Positions 1 through 6,533 of a DNA stretch of 7,478 nucleotides are shown here, piece after piece. Under the pieces are notes generated by a model that ran no database searches, was not told the DNA's origin, and saw nothing but the letters and a program-made list of their open reading frames with translations. The DNA comes from an uncultured Lachnospiraceae bacterium. Its GTDB lineage: Bacteria; Bacillota; Clostridia; Lachnospirales; Lachnospiraceae. The stretch's first letter is position 1; each line of letters starts with the position of its first letter. The translations under genes and the position numbers were made by a program. The DNA is taken from NCBI GenBank assembly GCA_958446555.1, contig CAUCWU010000111.1, forward strand, positions 1 to 7,478, written 5' to 3'.

Positions 1-365
1 GCCAATGACATCAAAAATCCCATCAAAACTACTTTTTTTGCATTTCTGAAATTTTCCCAAATAAGCGGCAATAAGAATCCAAGCGGCATAAACATAATAA
101 TATTTAAGATATATGTCATTGCACCTTCGGAAGAAAATGGAATCAGATTAATACTGTTATCCAGCTTTCCATAAGTAATCAGATCCCAAATTGTTCCAAT
201 TCCTGCGGCTTCCTGCACTGCAAGATACCCATAAAACATATAAATATAAATCCAGATAATATGTCGTGTCTTGTACGCTTTATCTGCTATCATTCCTTTA
301 TTCCAAATCAGCCATACCGTTCCCGGCAATAAAAAACAAACCAGTGAATATATATAATATTGCAT
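1..365 (-). CDS. VanZ-family membrane protein, N-terminal part (runs off the window)
   Basis: The 121 codons visible start at ATG 365-363 and read to the window edge without a stop. The start is set by AGGAGG at 374-379, 8 nt upstream. The product begins with a hydrophobic segment (about residues 5-21, YIYSLVCFLLPGTVWLIW), then a short basic loop, a second hydrophobic stretch around residues 38-48, and the motif INLIPF (about residues 76-81) followed by LNIIMFMPLGFLLPLIW (about 89-105). The NLIPF motif followed by a helix with N-F-x-PLGF is the hallmark of the VanZ-like family. These are small integral membrane proteins of unproven biochemical role, named after the teicoplanin-resistance accessory protein. 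Most family members are not in resistance clusters, and nothing here suggests a van cluster. The C-terminal helices lie outside the window. It has its own promoter and sits behind the uracil permease terminator, so it is a separate transcription unit. Confidence 0.8.
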   Translation of the reverse strand, partial: MQYYIYSLVCFLLPGTVWLIWNKGMIADKAYKTRHIIWIYIYMFYGYLAVQEAAGIGTIWDLITYGKLDNSINLIPFSSEGAMTYILNIIMFMPLGFLLPLIWENFRNAKKVVLMGFLMSL

Positions 366-397
366 TCTTATTTCCTCCTGTTTCCTGTTTGCTTTTT

Positions 398-426
398 ATT
401 ATATTGTTTTACTAATTAAGATTCAA
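398..426 (-). promoter_or_regulatory. Sigma-A-type promoter of the VanZ-family gene
   Basis: Read on the minus strand, TTGAAT (421-426) is followed after 17 nt by an exact TATAAT (398-403). Transcription would start near 391, giving a leader of roughly 25 nt before the ATG at 365. It lies just downstream of the strong terminator at 466-518, as expected for an independent unit. The -35 box matches consensus at 4 of 6 positions, and an ATTAAG repeat abuts it, which suggests that an activator may help. Confidence 0.65.
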
Positions 427-454
427 TTCGATAACGGATTAAGATTTCATTAAG
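415..454. promoter_or_regulatory. ATTAAG direct repeats at the VanZ-gene promoter, candidate response-regulator site
   Basis: On the plus strand the hexamer ATTAAG occurs at 415-420, 438-443 and 449-454. The last two have the spacing ATTAAG-N5-ATTAAG, an 11-bp period or one helical turn. The first is 23 bp away, about two turns, and lies directly next to the -35 box. Direct repeats on one DNA face are typical of OmpR/PhoB-family response regulators, and the pair fits the published CiaR consensus NTTAAG-N5-WTTAAG from streptococci. The pair falls about 47-63 bp upstream of the predicted start site, an activator-like position. No regulator gene is visible in the window, so the binding protein is unknown. 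The region is AT-rich, and chance occurrence is possible. Confidence 0.45.
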
Positions 455-465
455 AAAAGAACAAT

Positions 466-518
466 AAAAAAAGACTCCTCGAGCAGATGCCTGATGCAGG
501 TCATCTGTCGGGGAGTCT
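466..518 (-). terminator. Rho-independent terminator after the uracil permease gene
   Basis: A long hairpin spans 472-518: outer arms 473-482 and 508-517, a one-base bulge at 483, inner arms 484-489 and 502-507, then a 4-bp top stem 490-493/497-500 with loop ATG. On the minus strand it is followed at once by seven T (472-466) and more T-rich sequence. In minus-strand RNA the pair 479/511 is an A-C mismatch. It ends transcripts of the uraA-like gene and separates it from the VanZ-family gene. Confidence 0.9.
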
Positions 519-544
519 CATAAAAATATCAGAAATCCAATACA

Positions 545-576
545 CCAGAAAGTAATTGGTTTCCACTACCTTCTGG
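545..576 (-). other. Small hairpin in the 3' untranslated region of the permease mRNA
   Basis: In minus-strand RNA, CCAGAAGGUA (576-567) can pair with UACUUUCUGG (554-545) over 10 bp including one G-U, with a 12-nt loop. It lies 12 nt after the stop codon and has no T-tract, so it is not a terminator by itself. It may stabilise the 3' end upstream of the main terminator, or be incidental. Confidence 0.4.
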
Positions 577-587
577 GATCGCACTCC

Positions 588-1958
588 TTATGCGTGAATA
601 CCGCGGTTCTCGTCACCCTTCTCATTGGTTCCGAACTCGTAATCGTTGCCTGGAAGAATTGCATTCATCACAATACCTGCAATTGCTGCAATTGCAAGCC
701 CTGTCAGCGTAATAGAAGCTCCACCGATTGTGAATGTAAGTCCACTTGAAAATCCCAGTCCGCTTACCAGAATCACAGCAGCGATAATTAAGTTTCTGGA
801 CTTTGTAAGGTCAACCTGATTTTCTACAACATTTCTGATACCAATTGCAGAAATCATACCGTAAAGCATAAAGGAGACACCTCCGATGATTGCTGACGGA
901 ATTGATGCGATGATCTCTGCTACCTTCGGGATAAAGCTTAAAATAACAGCAAAGGCTGCTGCAATACGGATGACACGCGGATCGTAAACCTTGGAAAGCT
1001 CCAGTACACCGGTGTTCTCACCATAGGTTGTGTTAGCAGGACCACCGACAAGCGCTGAAAGGGAAGTTGCAAGTCCATCACCGATTAGAGTACGATGCAG
1101 ACCTGGGTCCTCAATAAAGTTTTCACCAACAGTTGCTGAGATCGCTGACATATCACCAATATGCTCCATCATAGATGCGATTGCGATTGGTGCCATAACC
1201 AGAATCGCAGTCAAATCAAACTTGCACATCTGAAATGGTGGCAGACCAACCCATGCAGCCTTAGACACCTCAGTGAAGGTAAGGATTGCAGAGCCGTCTG
1301 GATTCTTTACACCGAACGCATTTAAGATCAGTGCAAAAATGTAAGATCCAACTACACCAAGAAGAATCGGGATAATCTTGATCATACCCTTGCCCCAAAT
1401 ATTGGCAATGATAATGATTGCAAGTGCTACAATTGCAAGCAGCCAGTTCTGGGATGCATTGGAGACAGCACTTCCCGCCAGAGAAAGACCAATTAAAATG
1501 ATCATCGGTCCGGTGACAACTGGCGGCAAAAAGCGCATTACCTTCTTGACACCGACCAACTTTACGATCAATGCCAAAACCAGATACAAAAGACCGGCAA
1601 CAACAATTCCTCCACATGCATATGGAAGCTTTTCGCCCATTGTCATATCAGCAAAAATGCCGGTATCCAAAGCTGCGACTGCGGAAAATCCGCCTAGGAA
1701 TGCAAATGACGAACCTAAAAATGCAGGAACCTTCATTTTGGAGCAGAGATGGAAAAATAATGTTCCAAGTCCTGCACAGATCAGTGTTACCTGAACGGAA
1801 AGACCTTCTCCCTCAAAATATACGTTTGTCAAGATTGGAACGAGAATCGTCGCTCCAAACATTGCAAACATGTGCTGGATTCCAAGCAGCAGCATTTTCG
1901 GAATTCCGAGCGTTCTTGCGTCCCGAATTCCCTTGGTTCCTTGTGATTGTTCACTCAT
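588..1958 (-). CDS. uraA: Uracil permease, NCS2 family (UraA/PyrP type)
   Basis: This 456-residue inner-membrane protein should import uracil with protons for pyrimidine salvage. The N-terminus carries the UraA/PyrP signature QHMFAMFGATILVPILT (about residues 28-44). The family has 14 membrane segments arranged as two inverted repeats of seven, and hydrophobic segments cover most of residues 20-435. Substrate-site elements are visible: EHIGD at 265-269 (Glu265 aligns with UraA Glu241) and NTTYGENTG at 309-317 (Tyr312 and Glu314 align with UraA Tyr288 and Glu290). Position 269 is Asp where E. coli UraA has His245. The length is slightly above that of E. coli UraA (429) because of N- and C-terminal tails. 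The ATG at 1958 has a GGGAAGG ribosome binding site 8 nt upstream. The gene lies 66 bp after the ABC-F gene with no clear promoter between, so read-through from there is likely. No PyrR-type leader fits in the gap. Uracil is the most likely substrate; xanthine-type NCS2 transporters lack this N-terminal signature. Confidence 0.93.
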   Translation of the reverse strand: MSEQSQGTKGIRDARTLGIPKMLLLGIQHMFAMFGATILVPILTNVYFEGEGLSVQVTLICAGLGTLFFHLCSKMKVPAFLGSSFAFLGGFSAVAALDTGIFADMTMGEKLPYACGGIVVAGLLYLVLALIVKLVGVKKVMRFLPPVVTGPMIILIGLSLAGSAVSNASQNWLLAIVALAIIIIANIWGKGMIKIIPILLGVVGSYIFALILNAFGVKNPDGSAILTFTEVSKAAWVGLPPFQMCKFDLTAILVMAPIAIASMMEHIGDMSAISATVGENFIEDPGLHRTLIGDGLATSLSALVGGPANTTYGENTGVLELSKVYDPRVIRIAAAFAVILSFIPKVAEIIASIPSAIIGGVSFMLYGMISAIGIRNVVENQVDLTKSRNLIIAAVILVSGLGFSSGLTFTIGGASITLTGLAIAAIAGIVMNAILPGNDYEFGTNEKGDENRGIHA

Positions 1959-1992
1959 ACCAAGTACCTTCCCTTCTTTTATTTATGTTACA

Positions 1993-2013
1993 GTCTGTAA
2001 GATATCTACAGAC
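1993..2013. repeat. Inverted repeat between the ABC-F and permease genes
   Basis: On the minus strand GTCTGTA (2013-2007) and TACAGAC (1999-1993) form perfect 7-bp arms around a 7-nt centre that contains GATATC. It lies 34 nt upstream of the permease start codon and is not followed by a T-tract. It could be an operator or an mRNA hairpin that shapes expression of the second gene of a two-gene transcript. I see no convincing -35/-10 pair around it. Confidence 0.5.
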
Positions 2014-2024
2014 GGTACATCGTA

Positions 2025-4004
2025 TCACCCCTTCAAGGACTCCTCGAATGCTTCGAGCTCGGCACTTGCCTGCTCCCACACATCCATCAGTCCCATCAGC
2101 TCTTCTTCTTTGGCATCGACCTTCTTTTGTGCCTCCTGCAACTTGCTGTAACTTGCTGCAATTGCCGGATCATTTAACTCATCCTGAAGTTTTGACAATG
2201 CCTCCTCGCAGACCTCGACTGCTGCCTCGGCCTTTTTGACCTTTGCAGACAGACGAGAGCGCTCTTTTCCTGGGTTTGCGTACAGTGTTTTTGCTGCTGG
2301 CGCTGCCTCTTTTTTCTCCTGCTCGACGGCAAGTTTTGCTGCCGGGGAGACAGCTGCATATTTTGATCCTGCTGATTCAAAGGAAACCGAATCGTCCTTG
2401 TCGGCTGTCGCCTCCTCATACTGCTCATAGCCAAACGGATAATAAGTAGTGGTTCCGCCATCAAAGCTTAAAATCTTATCAGCTACCTGACGAACAAAAT
2501 ATCGGTCATGGGAAACAAATACAAGCGTTCCCTGATAGTTTTTTAGCATCTGCTCAAGCGCCTCTTTTCCGACAATATCCATATGGTTTGTCGGCTCATC
2601 GAGGATCAAAAGATTTGGCTTTTTCTTTAAAATCTTACAGAGTGCCAGACGAACACGCTCTCCTCCAGAAAGCATGCTGACCTGCTTGAACACGTCATCA
2701 CCAGAGAATAAGAACGCACCAAGTGCATTTCGCACCTCTGTCTGCGTCAGGTTTGGATACTCAGCCCAGTAGTCATCCATGACTGTCGCATCACTGGTAT
2801 AGTGAGCCATCTGCTGATCAAAATAGCCGATCTGCACACGGATTCCGTACTGATATTCACCGCCAAGCGGCTTGATCATGCCCATCATCGTCTTCAAAAA
2901 TGTAGACTTACCCAGTCCATTTCCACCGACGATTCCAAGCTTTTGACCTCTCTCCAGTGTGAAATTTACCTCAGAAAGCACGCGGTCATAGCCAATTTGC
3001 AGATTTCTCGCAGTAAAGACTTCCTTTCCAGTCTCAACCTCCGGCTGGAAGTTGGCATGAAATGCCTTTAAATCATAGCGCTGTGGCGGTGCAATCTTTT
3101 CCATATGCTCAATCTGTTTTAGCTTTGAGCGTGTCATTGCCACTTTTGTCGGCTTGTTTTTAAACTTTTCAACAATCTCCATCAGGCGGGCAATCTCTTT
3201 TTGCTGGGCCTGATAGTCCTTTTCTTGCTTGTCCCATGCAGCCTTTTTCTGGGCAACAAAAGACGTATAATTTCCGCTGTAGCGGTGTGTAATTCCATAC
3301 TCAATCTCATAGACAGTATCGACAATACGATCCAAAAACAGTCGGTCATGGGATACAATGACAACAGCACGATTGTATGCCTTCAAATAATTCTCAAGCC
3401 ACTCAATCGTCTCGATATCAAGATGGTTCGTCGGCTCATCAAGAAGCAAAATATCTGGCTTTGACAAAAGCATCTTAATAAAGCCAAGCTTCGTCTGCTG
3501 TCCACCAGAAAATTCGCGAAGCGGCTTTTTCTTATCGGCCTCAGTAAAACCAAACTTTCGAAGCATCGTCTCGTACTCTTTTTCATAGTAGTAGCCGCCC
3601 ATATCGGTGAACTGTTCCTGCATCTGCGTGTAAATTCGAATATTCAGCTCAGATGGATCTGCCTCCATAATCTGACGCTGTTTTTCAAGCTCTCTCTGTT
3701 TTTCTCGGTACGGCTCAAATACCTTTCGAACCTCCGTCTCCATCGAAATACTCTCATCTGCAAACGCAATCTGCTTTAAATAGCCGATCACCGGATTGCC
3801 ACTCTTTGCAATGTAGATATCCTCATCGCTATCGCGCTTCTCGAGAGAAACCTCGCCCTCAATCAGCTTCAAAAGAGTCGTCTTTCCGCAGCCATTTCGG
3901 CCGACAATTGCAATCTTTTGCCCTGCATTGATTTCAAAATTGATATTGGTTAAGATGCTGTTTGCACCGTAGGAAACAGCACCGTGATTGATCATATATA
4001 ACAT
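2025..4004 (-). CDS. ABC-F family ATPase, YdiF-like, with C-terminal coiled coil
   Basis: This is a soluble protein with two ABC ATPase domains and no membrane segments. ABC-F proteins bind the ribosomal E site and relieve stalled translation; some give resistance to ribosome-targeting antibiotics. Numbered from the chosen start (659 aa): Walker A GRNGCGKTT 35-43, signature SGGQQ 166-170, Walker B LLLDEP with Glu190, H-switch VSHDR 217-221; then the interdomain linker of about 60 residues (about 250-310); second Walker A GGNGLGKST 360-368, signature LSGGER 445-450, Walker B with Glu470, H-switch VSHDRYF 497-503. Both sites look intact. The C-terminal tail (about 580-658) is a charged coiled coil, as in YdiF and Uup. 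The relatively short linker argues against a Vga/Msr-type resistance protein. The start at 4004 is chosen because AAAGG sits 7 nt upstream and MLYxI matches family N-termini. The in-frame ATG at 4046 would add 14 unusual residues, has no well-placed ribosome site and lies inside the leader hairpin. Confidence 0.93.
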   Translation of the reverse strand: MLYMINHGAVSYGANSILTNINFEINAGQKIAIVGRNGCGKTTLLKLIEGEVSLEKRDSDEDIYIAKSGNPVIGYLKQIAFADESISMETEVRKVFEPYREKQRELEKQRQIMEADPSELNIRIYTQMQEQFTDMGGYYYEKEYETMLRKFGFTEADKKKPLREFSGGQQTKLGFIKMLLSKPDILLLDEPTNHLDIETIEWLENYLKAYNRAVVIVSHDRLFLDRIVDTVYEIEYGITHRYSGNYTSFVAQKKAAWDKQEKDYQAQQKEIARLMEIVEKFKNKPTKVAMTRSKLKQIEHMEKIAPPQRYDLKAFHANFQPEVETGKEVFTARNLQIGYDRVLSEVNFTLERGQKLGIVGGNGLGKSTFLKTMMGMIKPLGGEYQYGIRVQIGYFDQQMAHYTSDATVMDDYWAEYPNLTQTEVRNALGAFLFSGDDVFKQVSMLSGGERVRLALCKILKKKPNLLILDEPTNHMDIVGKEALEQMLKNYQGTLVFVSHDRYFVRQVADKILSFDGGTTTYYPFGYEQYEEATADKDDSVSFESAGSKYAAVSPAAKLAVEQEKKEAAPAAKTLYANPGKERSRLSAKVKKAEAAVEVCEEALSKLQDELNDPAIAASYSKLQEAQKKVDAKEEELMGLMDVWEQASAELEAFEESLKG

Positions 4005-4010
4005 TGTAAA

Positions 4011-4034
4011 ACCTTTCTTATCCGTGAAAAAGGT
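4011..4034 (-). promoter_or_regulatory. Possible Shine-Dalgarno-sequestering helix in the ABC-F leader
   Basis: In minus-strand RNA, ACCUUUUU (4034-4027) can pair with AGAAAGGU (4018-4011) over 8 bp, one of them G-U. This would bury the AAAGG ribosome site. The first strand is the end of the terminator right arm plus its T-tract, so this helix and the base of the terminator hairpin compete for positions 4032-4034. The helix is short and AU-rich, so its role is uncertain. Confidence 0.4.
4012..4016 (-). promoter_or_regulatory. Ribosome binding site deciding the ABC-F start
   Basis: AAAGG (4016-4012) is 7 nt upstream of the ATG at 4004-4002. The longer in-frame ATG at 4046-4044 has only an AAAGG about 25 nt away, too far to be used. 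This fixes the protein start at 4004. Confidence 0.75.
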
Positions 4035-4055
4035 GCCAAAACTCATTTTGACACC
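4027..4055 (-). terminator. Terminator-like hairpin in the ABC-F leader (attenuator or GH51 terminator)
   Basis: In minus-strand RNA, GGUGUCAAAA (4055-4046) pairs with UUUUGGCACC (4041-4032) over 10 bp with one G-U pair and the 4-nt loop UGAG. Five T follow directly (4031-4027). This has the form of an intrinsic terminator of moderate strength. It lies downstream of both the GH51 stop codon and the ABC-F promoter, so any RNA polymerase reaching the ABC-F gene from either source must pass it. It can therefore end GH51 transcripts and also act as an attenuator for ABC-F. Confidence 0.7.
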
Positions 4056-4063
4056 AAGTTCAC
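4043..4063 (-). other. Candidate leader ORF MNLVSK upstream of the ABC-F gene
   Basis: A GTG start (4063-4061) followed by five codons and TGA (4045-4043) encodes MNLVSK. AAAAGG lies 8 nt upstream. The ORF covers the entire left arm of the leader terminator hairpin, and its stop codon falls in the loop, so a ribosome on it would block the hairpin. Against it: the expected transcription start (near 4073) would cut into the AAAAGG ribosome site, the start codon is GTG, and six codons can arise by chance. Confidence 0.25.
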
Positions 4064-4079
4064 TGTTTCATCCTTTTCT

Positions 4080-4107
4080 ATTATAGATGGCATCGAAGAA
4101 TTGTCAA
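4080..4107 (-). promoter_or_regulatory. Consensus sigma-A promoter of the ABC-F gene
   Basis: On the minus strand an exact TTGACA (4107-4102) and an exact TATAAT (4085-4080) are 16 nt apart. The -35 box and spacer lie within the last codons of the GH51 gene, and the GH51 stop codon TAA (4083-4081) is the centre of the -10 box. Transcription would begin near 4073, giving a leader of about 70 nt before the ATG at 4004. Two perfect hexamers suggest a strong, constitutively active promoter, so control would have to act later, in the leader. Confidence 0.85.
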
Positions 4108-6480
4108 TGAATACGGCTCAAATGTACGCGTAAACGTTCCATCCGAAATCGTCTCCTCTGCCGTTACTGGCACAACCTTTTTCTTCTCTTCCATTGTATT
4201 TTCATCCGATGGCTTTGCGATCATCTTTTCAATCTGAACTGTATGTTCACCGCTCACACCATCTAGGCTAAACTGTGCCTTCTGCTCTTTGTCGGTGATA
4301 TTGACAACCTTCACAATTACATCACCTGTCGGCTCATCCACTGCTGCAGACAGATAGAGTGGCTTTGCTACCGGAATTTTGTCAATTGTAGACAGATATT
4401 CAACTCCATCCACATATGCAGTCATTGTACGATCCTTTACGACAAGCTTTAATTCATACTCGTGATCCTTATTCGCAGAGAACATTGCCTCACTTAAGCA
4501 AGCACCTTTGCTATTTTTGAAATGCTCTAAGCTGATATCGAGATTCTGCCAGCCGCCAAGCGTCCAGAGGATGTTGTCACTAGGCTCACCAATCCAAACC
4601 AAAAAGCCCTTCTTACCGTCAGTCTCCTTGACCTTCATTGTCAGCGTATAATTGGTCCAATCAGATGGAATCACACCTGCCTCCACCGAATTTTCATAGG
4701 AAGCTGACTTTTCCTGTGTATCCTTGCCGCATACACAATCGGTAAATCTGTGGAGCTTTCCAGTCTCGTTGTTTACAGCTGTCACTTCGAAGAACACACC
4801 CTGTCCCTCATTGACAAGAACACGAACTGGGCCGCTGATGGTCTTTGCATTCTCGCGAATTTCCTGCTCTGCCTTTAGACGAATTTCCTTTTCGTCAGCT
4901 GGCTCAGAAACAGAAAAGTCAAGTCGGTGAGTTCCCTGATGGCGCATAAACATACTCTGTACATAGTAGTTAACAGAACCATAAACCTGATGATTGTCAA
5001 ACCAGATCATATCTGGTCTCCAATTGACATAATTGACATTGGCAAACATCGGCGCATAGCAGGCAAGTCCGACAGCATGTACATTTTTCTCAAGTCCAGT
5101 CATAAAAGCTGCCTCTGCCAAACCATTCTCCCACTGATTGCCCCAAGATGCATACTCACCAAGGAAAACCTTCGGATCAGTTGCTGAAAAATGATCATAT
5201 CGATCCACATTTGCAATCATCCAATCTGTGTTCATATAATAATGCTCATCAATCAGATCACAGCCGCACTCTCTGGCACTCGCCCAACCGCGCTCGTACT
5301 CACCACCTGCTGCAAACGGGCTAGCAGATCCGATCAGCTTAATATCGGGATACTTCTCGCGAATTGCCTTATGAAAATACGGATAACGCTCGGTAAAGCC
5401 CTCGCCGACCTCCTCATTTCCAATCGCAAGATACTTCAGACCAAACGGCTTTGGATGGCCCATCTCGGCACGTTTCTTTCCCCAAACAGTTGTCTCATCT
5501 CCATTTGCAAACTCAATCAGATCCAGTGCATCGTCAATCCACGGTCCCAGTTCGTCAAGCGGCACCTTTCTCTGGTGATGTGGATCATAGGCCGCTGGAA
5601 GCACAGGAAGTGGCTCTGCGCCAATGTCCTCTGCCAGCTGAAAATACTCAAAATAGCCAAGACCAAGTGTCTGATTGTATCCCCAGTTATTTCGTCTTGC
5701 TGGGCGCTCCTCAACAGGCCCAATCGTATTCTTCCAGCGATACATCGAATCTCTCGCATTTGGATCCAGCTGTCCATCATGAACCAGACAACCGCCTGGG
5801 AAACGGATAAACTTCGGATGCATTGCCTCAAGCATCTCGCACAAATCTTTTCTGAGTCCATTTGGACGATTTTTATAGGTATGAGCTGGAAACAGTGAGA
5901 CAAAATCCACTTCCACACTGCCAGGCACTGTGCAGACAAGAGTCAAACGTGCATCGGTGCAGCTATCGCCACTCTTTATCGCGAAATCAGCCGTATACTT
6001 CTTCCAAGCATCTGAATCAACAGTAATATCACATGCAGCATACTCTTTTCCATCTTTTCCAACCAGACAAACCTTTACTGTCATCGGCTGATCTACTTTT
6101 CTGAAATAGCAGGAAAAATGATAGCTTTCCCCATCTTCCAGAAAAATGCCACTGTTAAAACCAACATTTTGCACACCTGCATACGGATTTTTCACTGTCA
6201 TGCGAAGATAATGCGGATTTTTCTGTGTATATGGGCTTTCTGTCAAAACGGTCAATTTGACATTCTCTAAAGTCGCTTGTCCATCTAGCATACACGGTTC
6301 CCACGCATAGAGCGCATGATACTTTTTGTTATCAATCGGATCAAATTCAAATGCACGGTTTTGAATCAACTCTGCATAGAGTCCTCCGTCTGCCGCATGG
6401 TTGATATCCTCAAAAAAAATGCCAAAGAGATCGCCAGTTGCCTCTCTTTTTTCCTTTGTGTGGATCTGAAATGTCTGCAT
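4081..6480 (-). CDS. Intracellular GH51 alpha-L-arabinofuranosidase
   Basis: This enzyme removes terminal alpha-L-arabinofuranosyl groups from arabinan or arabinoxylan fragments by a retaining mechanism. Numbered from the chosen start (799 aa): N-terminal LFGIFFEDIN (18-27) typical of GH51; a CBM4/9-like jelly roll, about 73-198; the TIM barrel, about 203-520, with acid/base Glu356 in AIGNEEVGEG and nucleophile Glu442 in VFLGEYASWG; then a beta-sandwich C-terminal region in which about 558-698 resembles a LamG/concanavalin-type module (W-x-NYTL, GFLVWIG, LGGWQN), followed by the last arabinofuranosidase C-terminal strands. There is no signal peptide, so it acts in the cytoplasm on imported oligosaccharides. 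It is longer than the roughly 500-residue bacterial GH51 type. The start at 6480 fits family N-termini (MQTFQIHTKEKR); GAGG/AGAGG motifs precede it at suboptimal distances, so the in-frame ATG at 6501, which lacks a ribosome site, is not excluded. No sugar transporter or regulator gene is adjacent. Confidence 0.93.
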   Translation of the reverse strand: MQTFQIHTKEKREATGDLFGIFFEDINHAADGGLYAELIQNRAFEFDPIDNKKYHALYAWEPCMLDGQATLENVKLTVLTESPYTQKNPHYLRMTVKNPYAGVQNVGFNSGIFLEDGESYHFSCYFRKVDQPMTVKVCLVGKDGKEYAACDITVDSDAWKKYTADFAIKSGDSCTDARLTLVCTVPGSVEVDFVSLFPAHTYKNRPNGLRKDLCEMLEAMHPKFIRFPGGCLVHDGQLDPNARDSMYRWKNTIGPVEERPARRNNWGYNQTLGLGYFEYFQLAEDIGAEPLPVLPAAYDPHHQRKVPLDELGPWIDDALDLIEFANGDETTVWGKKRAEMGHPKPFGLKYLAIGNEEVGEGFTERYPYFHKAIREKYPDIKLIGSASPFAAGGEYERGWASARECGCDLIDEHYYMNTDWMIANVDRYDHFSATDPKVFLGEYASWGNQWENGLAEAAFMTGLEKNVHAVGLACYAPMFANVNYVNWRPDMIWFDNHQVYGSVNYYVQSMFMRHQGTHRLDFSVSEPADEKEIRLKAEQEIRENAKTISGPVRVLVNEGQGVFFEVTAVNNETGKLHRFTDCVCGKDTQEKSASYENSVEAGVIPSDWTNYTLTMKVKETDGKKGFLVWIGEPSDNILWTLGGWQNLDISLEHFKNSKGACLSEAMFSANKDHEYELKLVVKDRTMTAYVDGVEYLSTIDKIPVAKPLYLSAAVDEPTGDVIVKVVNITDKEQKAQFSLDGVSGEHTVQIEKMIAKPSDENTMEEKKKVVPVTAEETISDGTFTRTFEPYSLTILRCHL

Positions 6481-6533
6481 AGCCTCACCATTTCCTCTCA
6501 TAAGATTTTTTCAGATTTTCCCTAGCTTTCTAA

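Noticed and set aside
1..365. Glycopeptide-resistance (van) cluster
   Set aside because: Only the N-terminus of a VanZ-family protein is present. No vanHAX or vanRS gene is in the window, and most VanZ-like proteins are unrelated to resistance.
1959..2024. PyrR-binding attenuator for the permease
   Set aside because: The gap is too short for the anti-antiterminator/antiterminator/terminator set, and no terminator T-tract is present.
1571..2239. Plus-strand open frame of 222 codons across the permease/ABC-F junction
   Set aside because: It is the complement of two well-supported minus-strand genes. Its product is Leu/Arg/Pro-rich without family features.
2025..4004. ABC-F protein as a dedicated antibiotic-resistance determinant
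   Set aside because: The linker is of modest length and the C-terminal coiled coil is YdiF/Uup-like, so a general translation-factor role is more likely. Induction by antibiotics remains possible.
4005..4046. ABC-F start at the upstream in-frame ATG (adds 14 residues)
   Set aside because: No ribosome site is at usable distance, the added residues do not resemble family N-termini, and the codons are part of the leader hairpin and T-tract.
5191..5898. Plus-strand open frame of 235 codons
   Set aside because: It lies wholly antisense to the GH51 gene, which has intact catalytic motifs on the minus strand. The translation has no recognisable domain and no ribosome site was seen.
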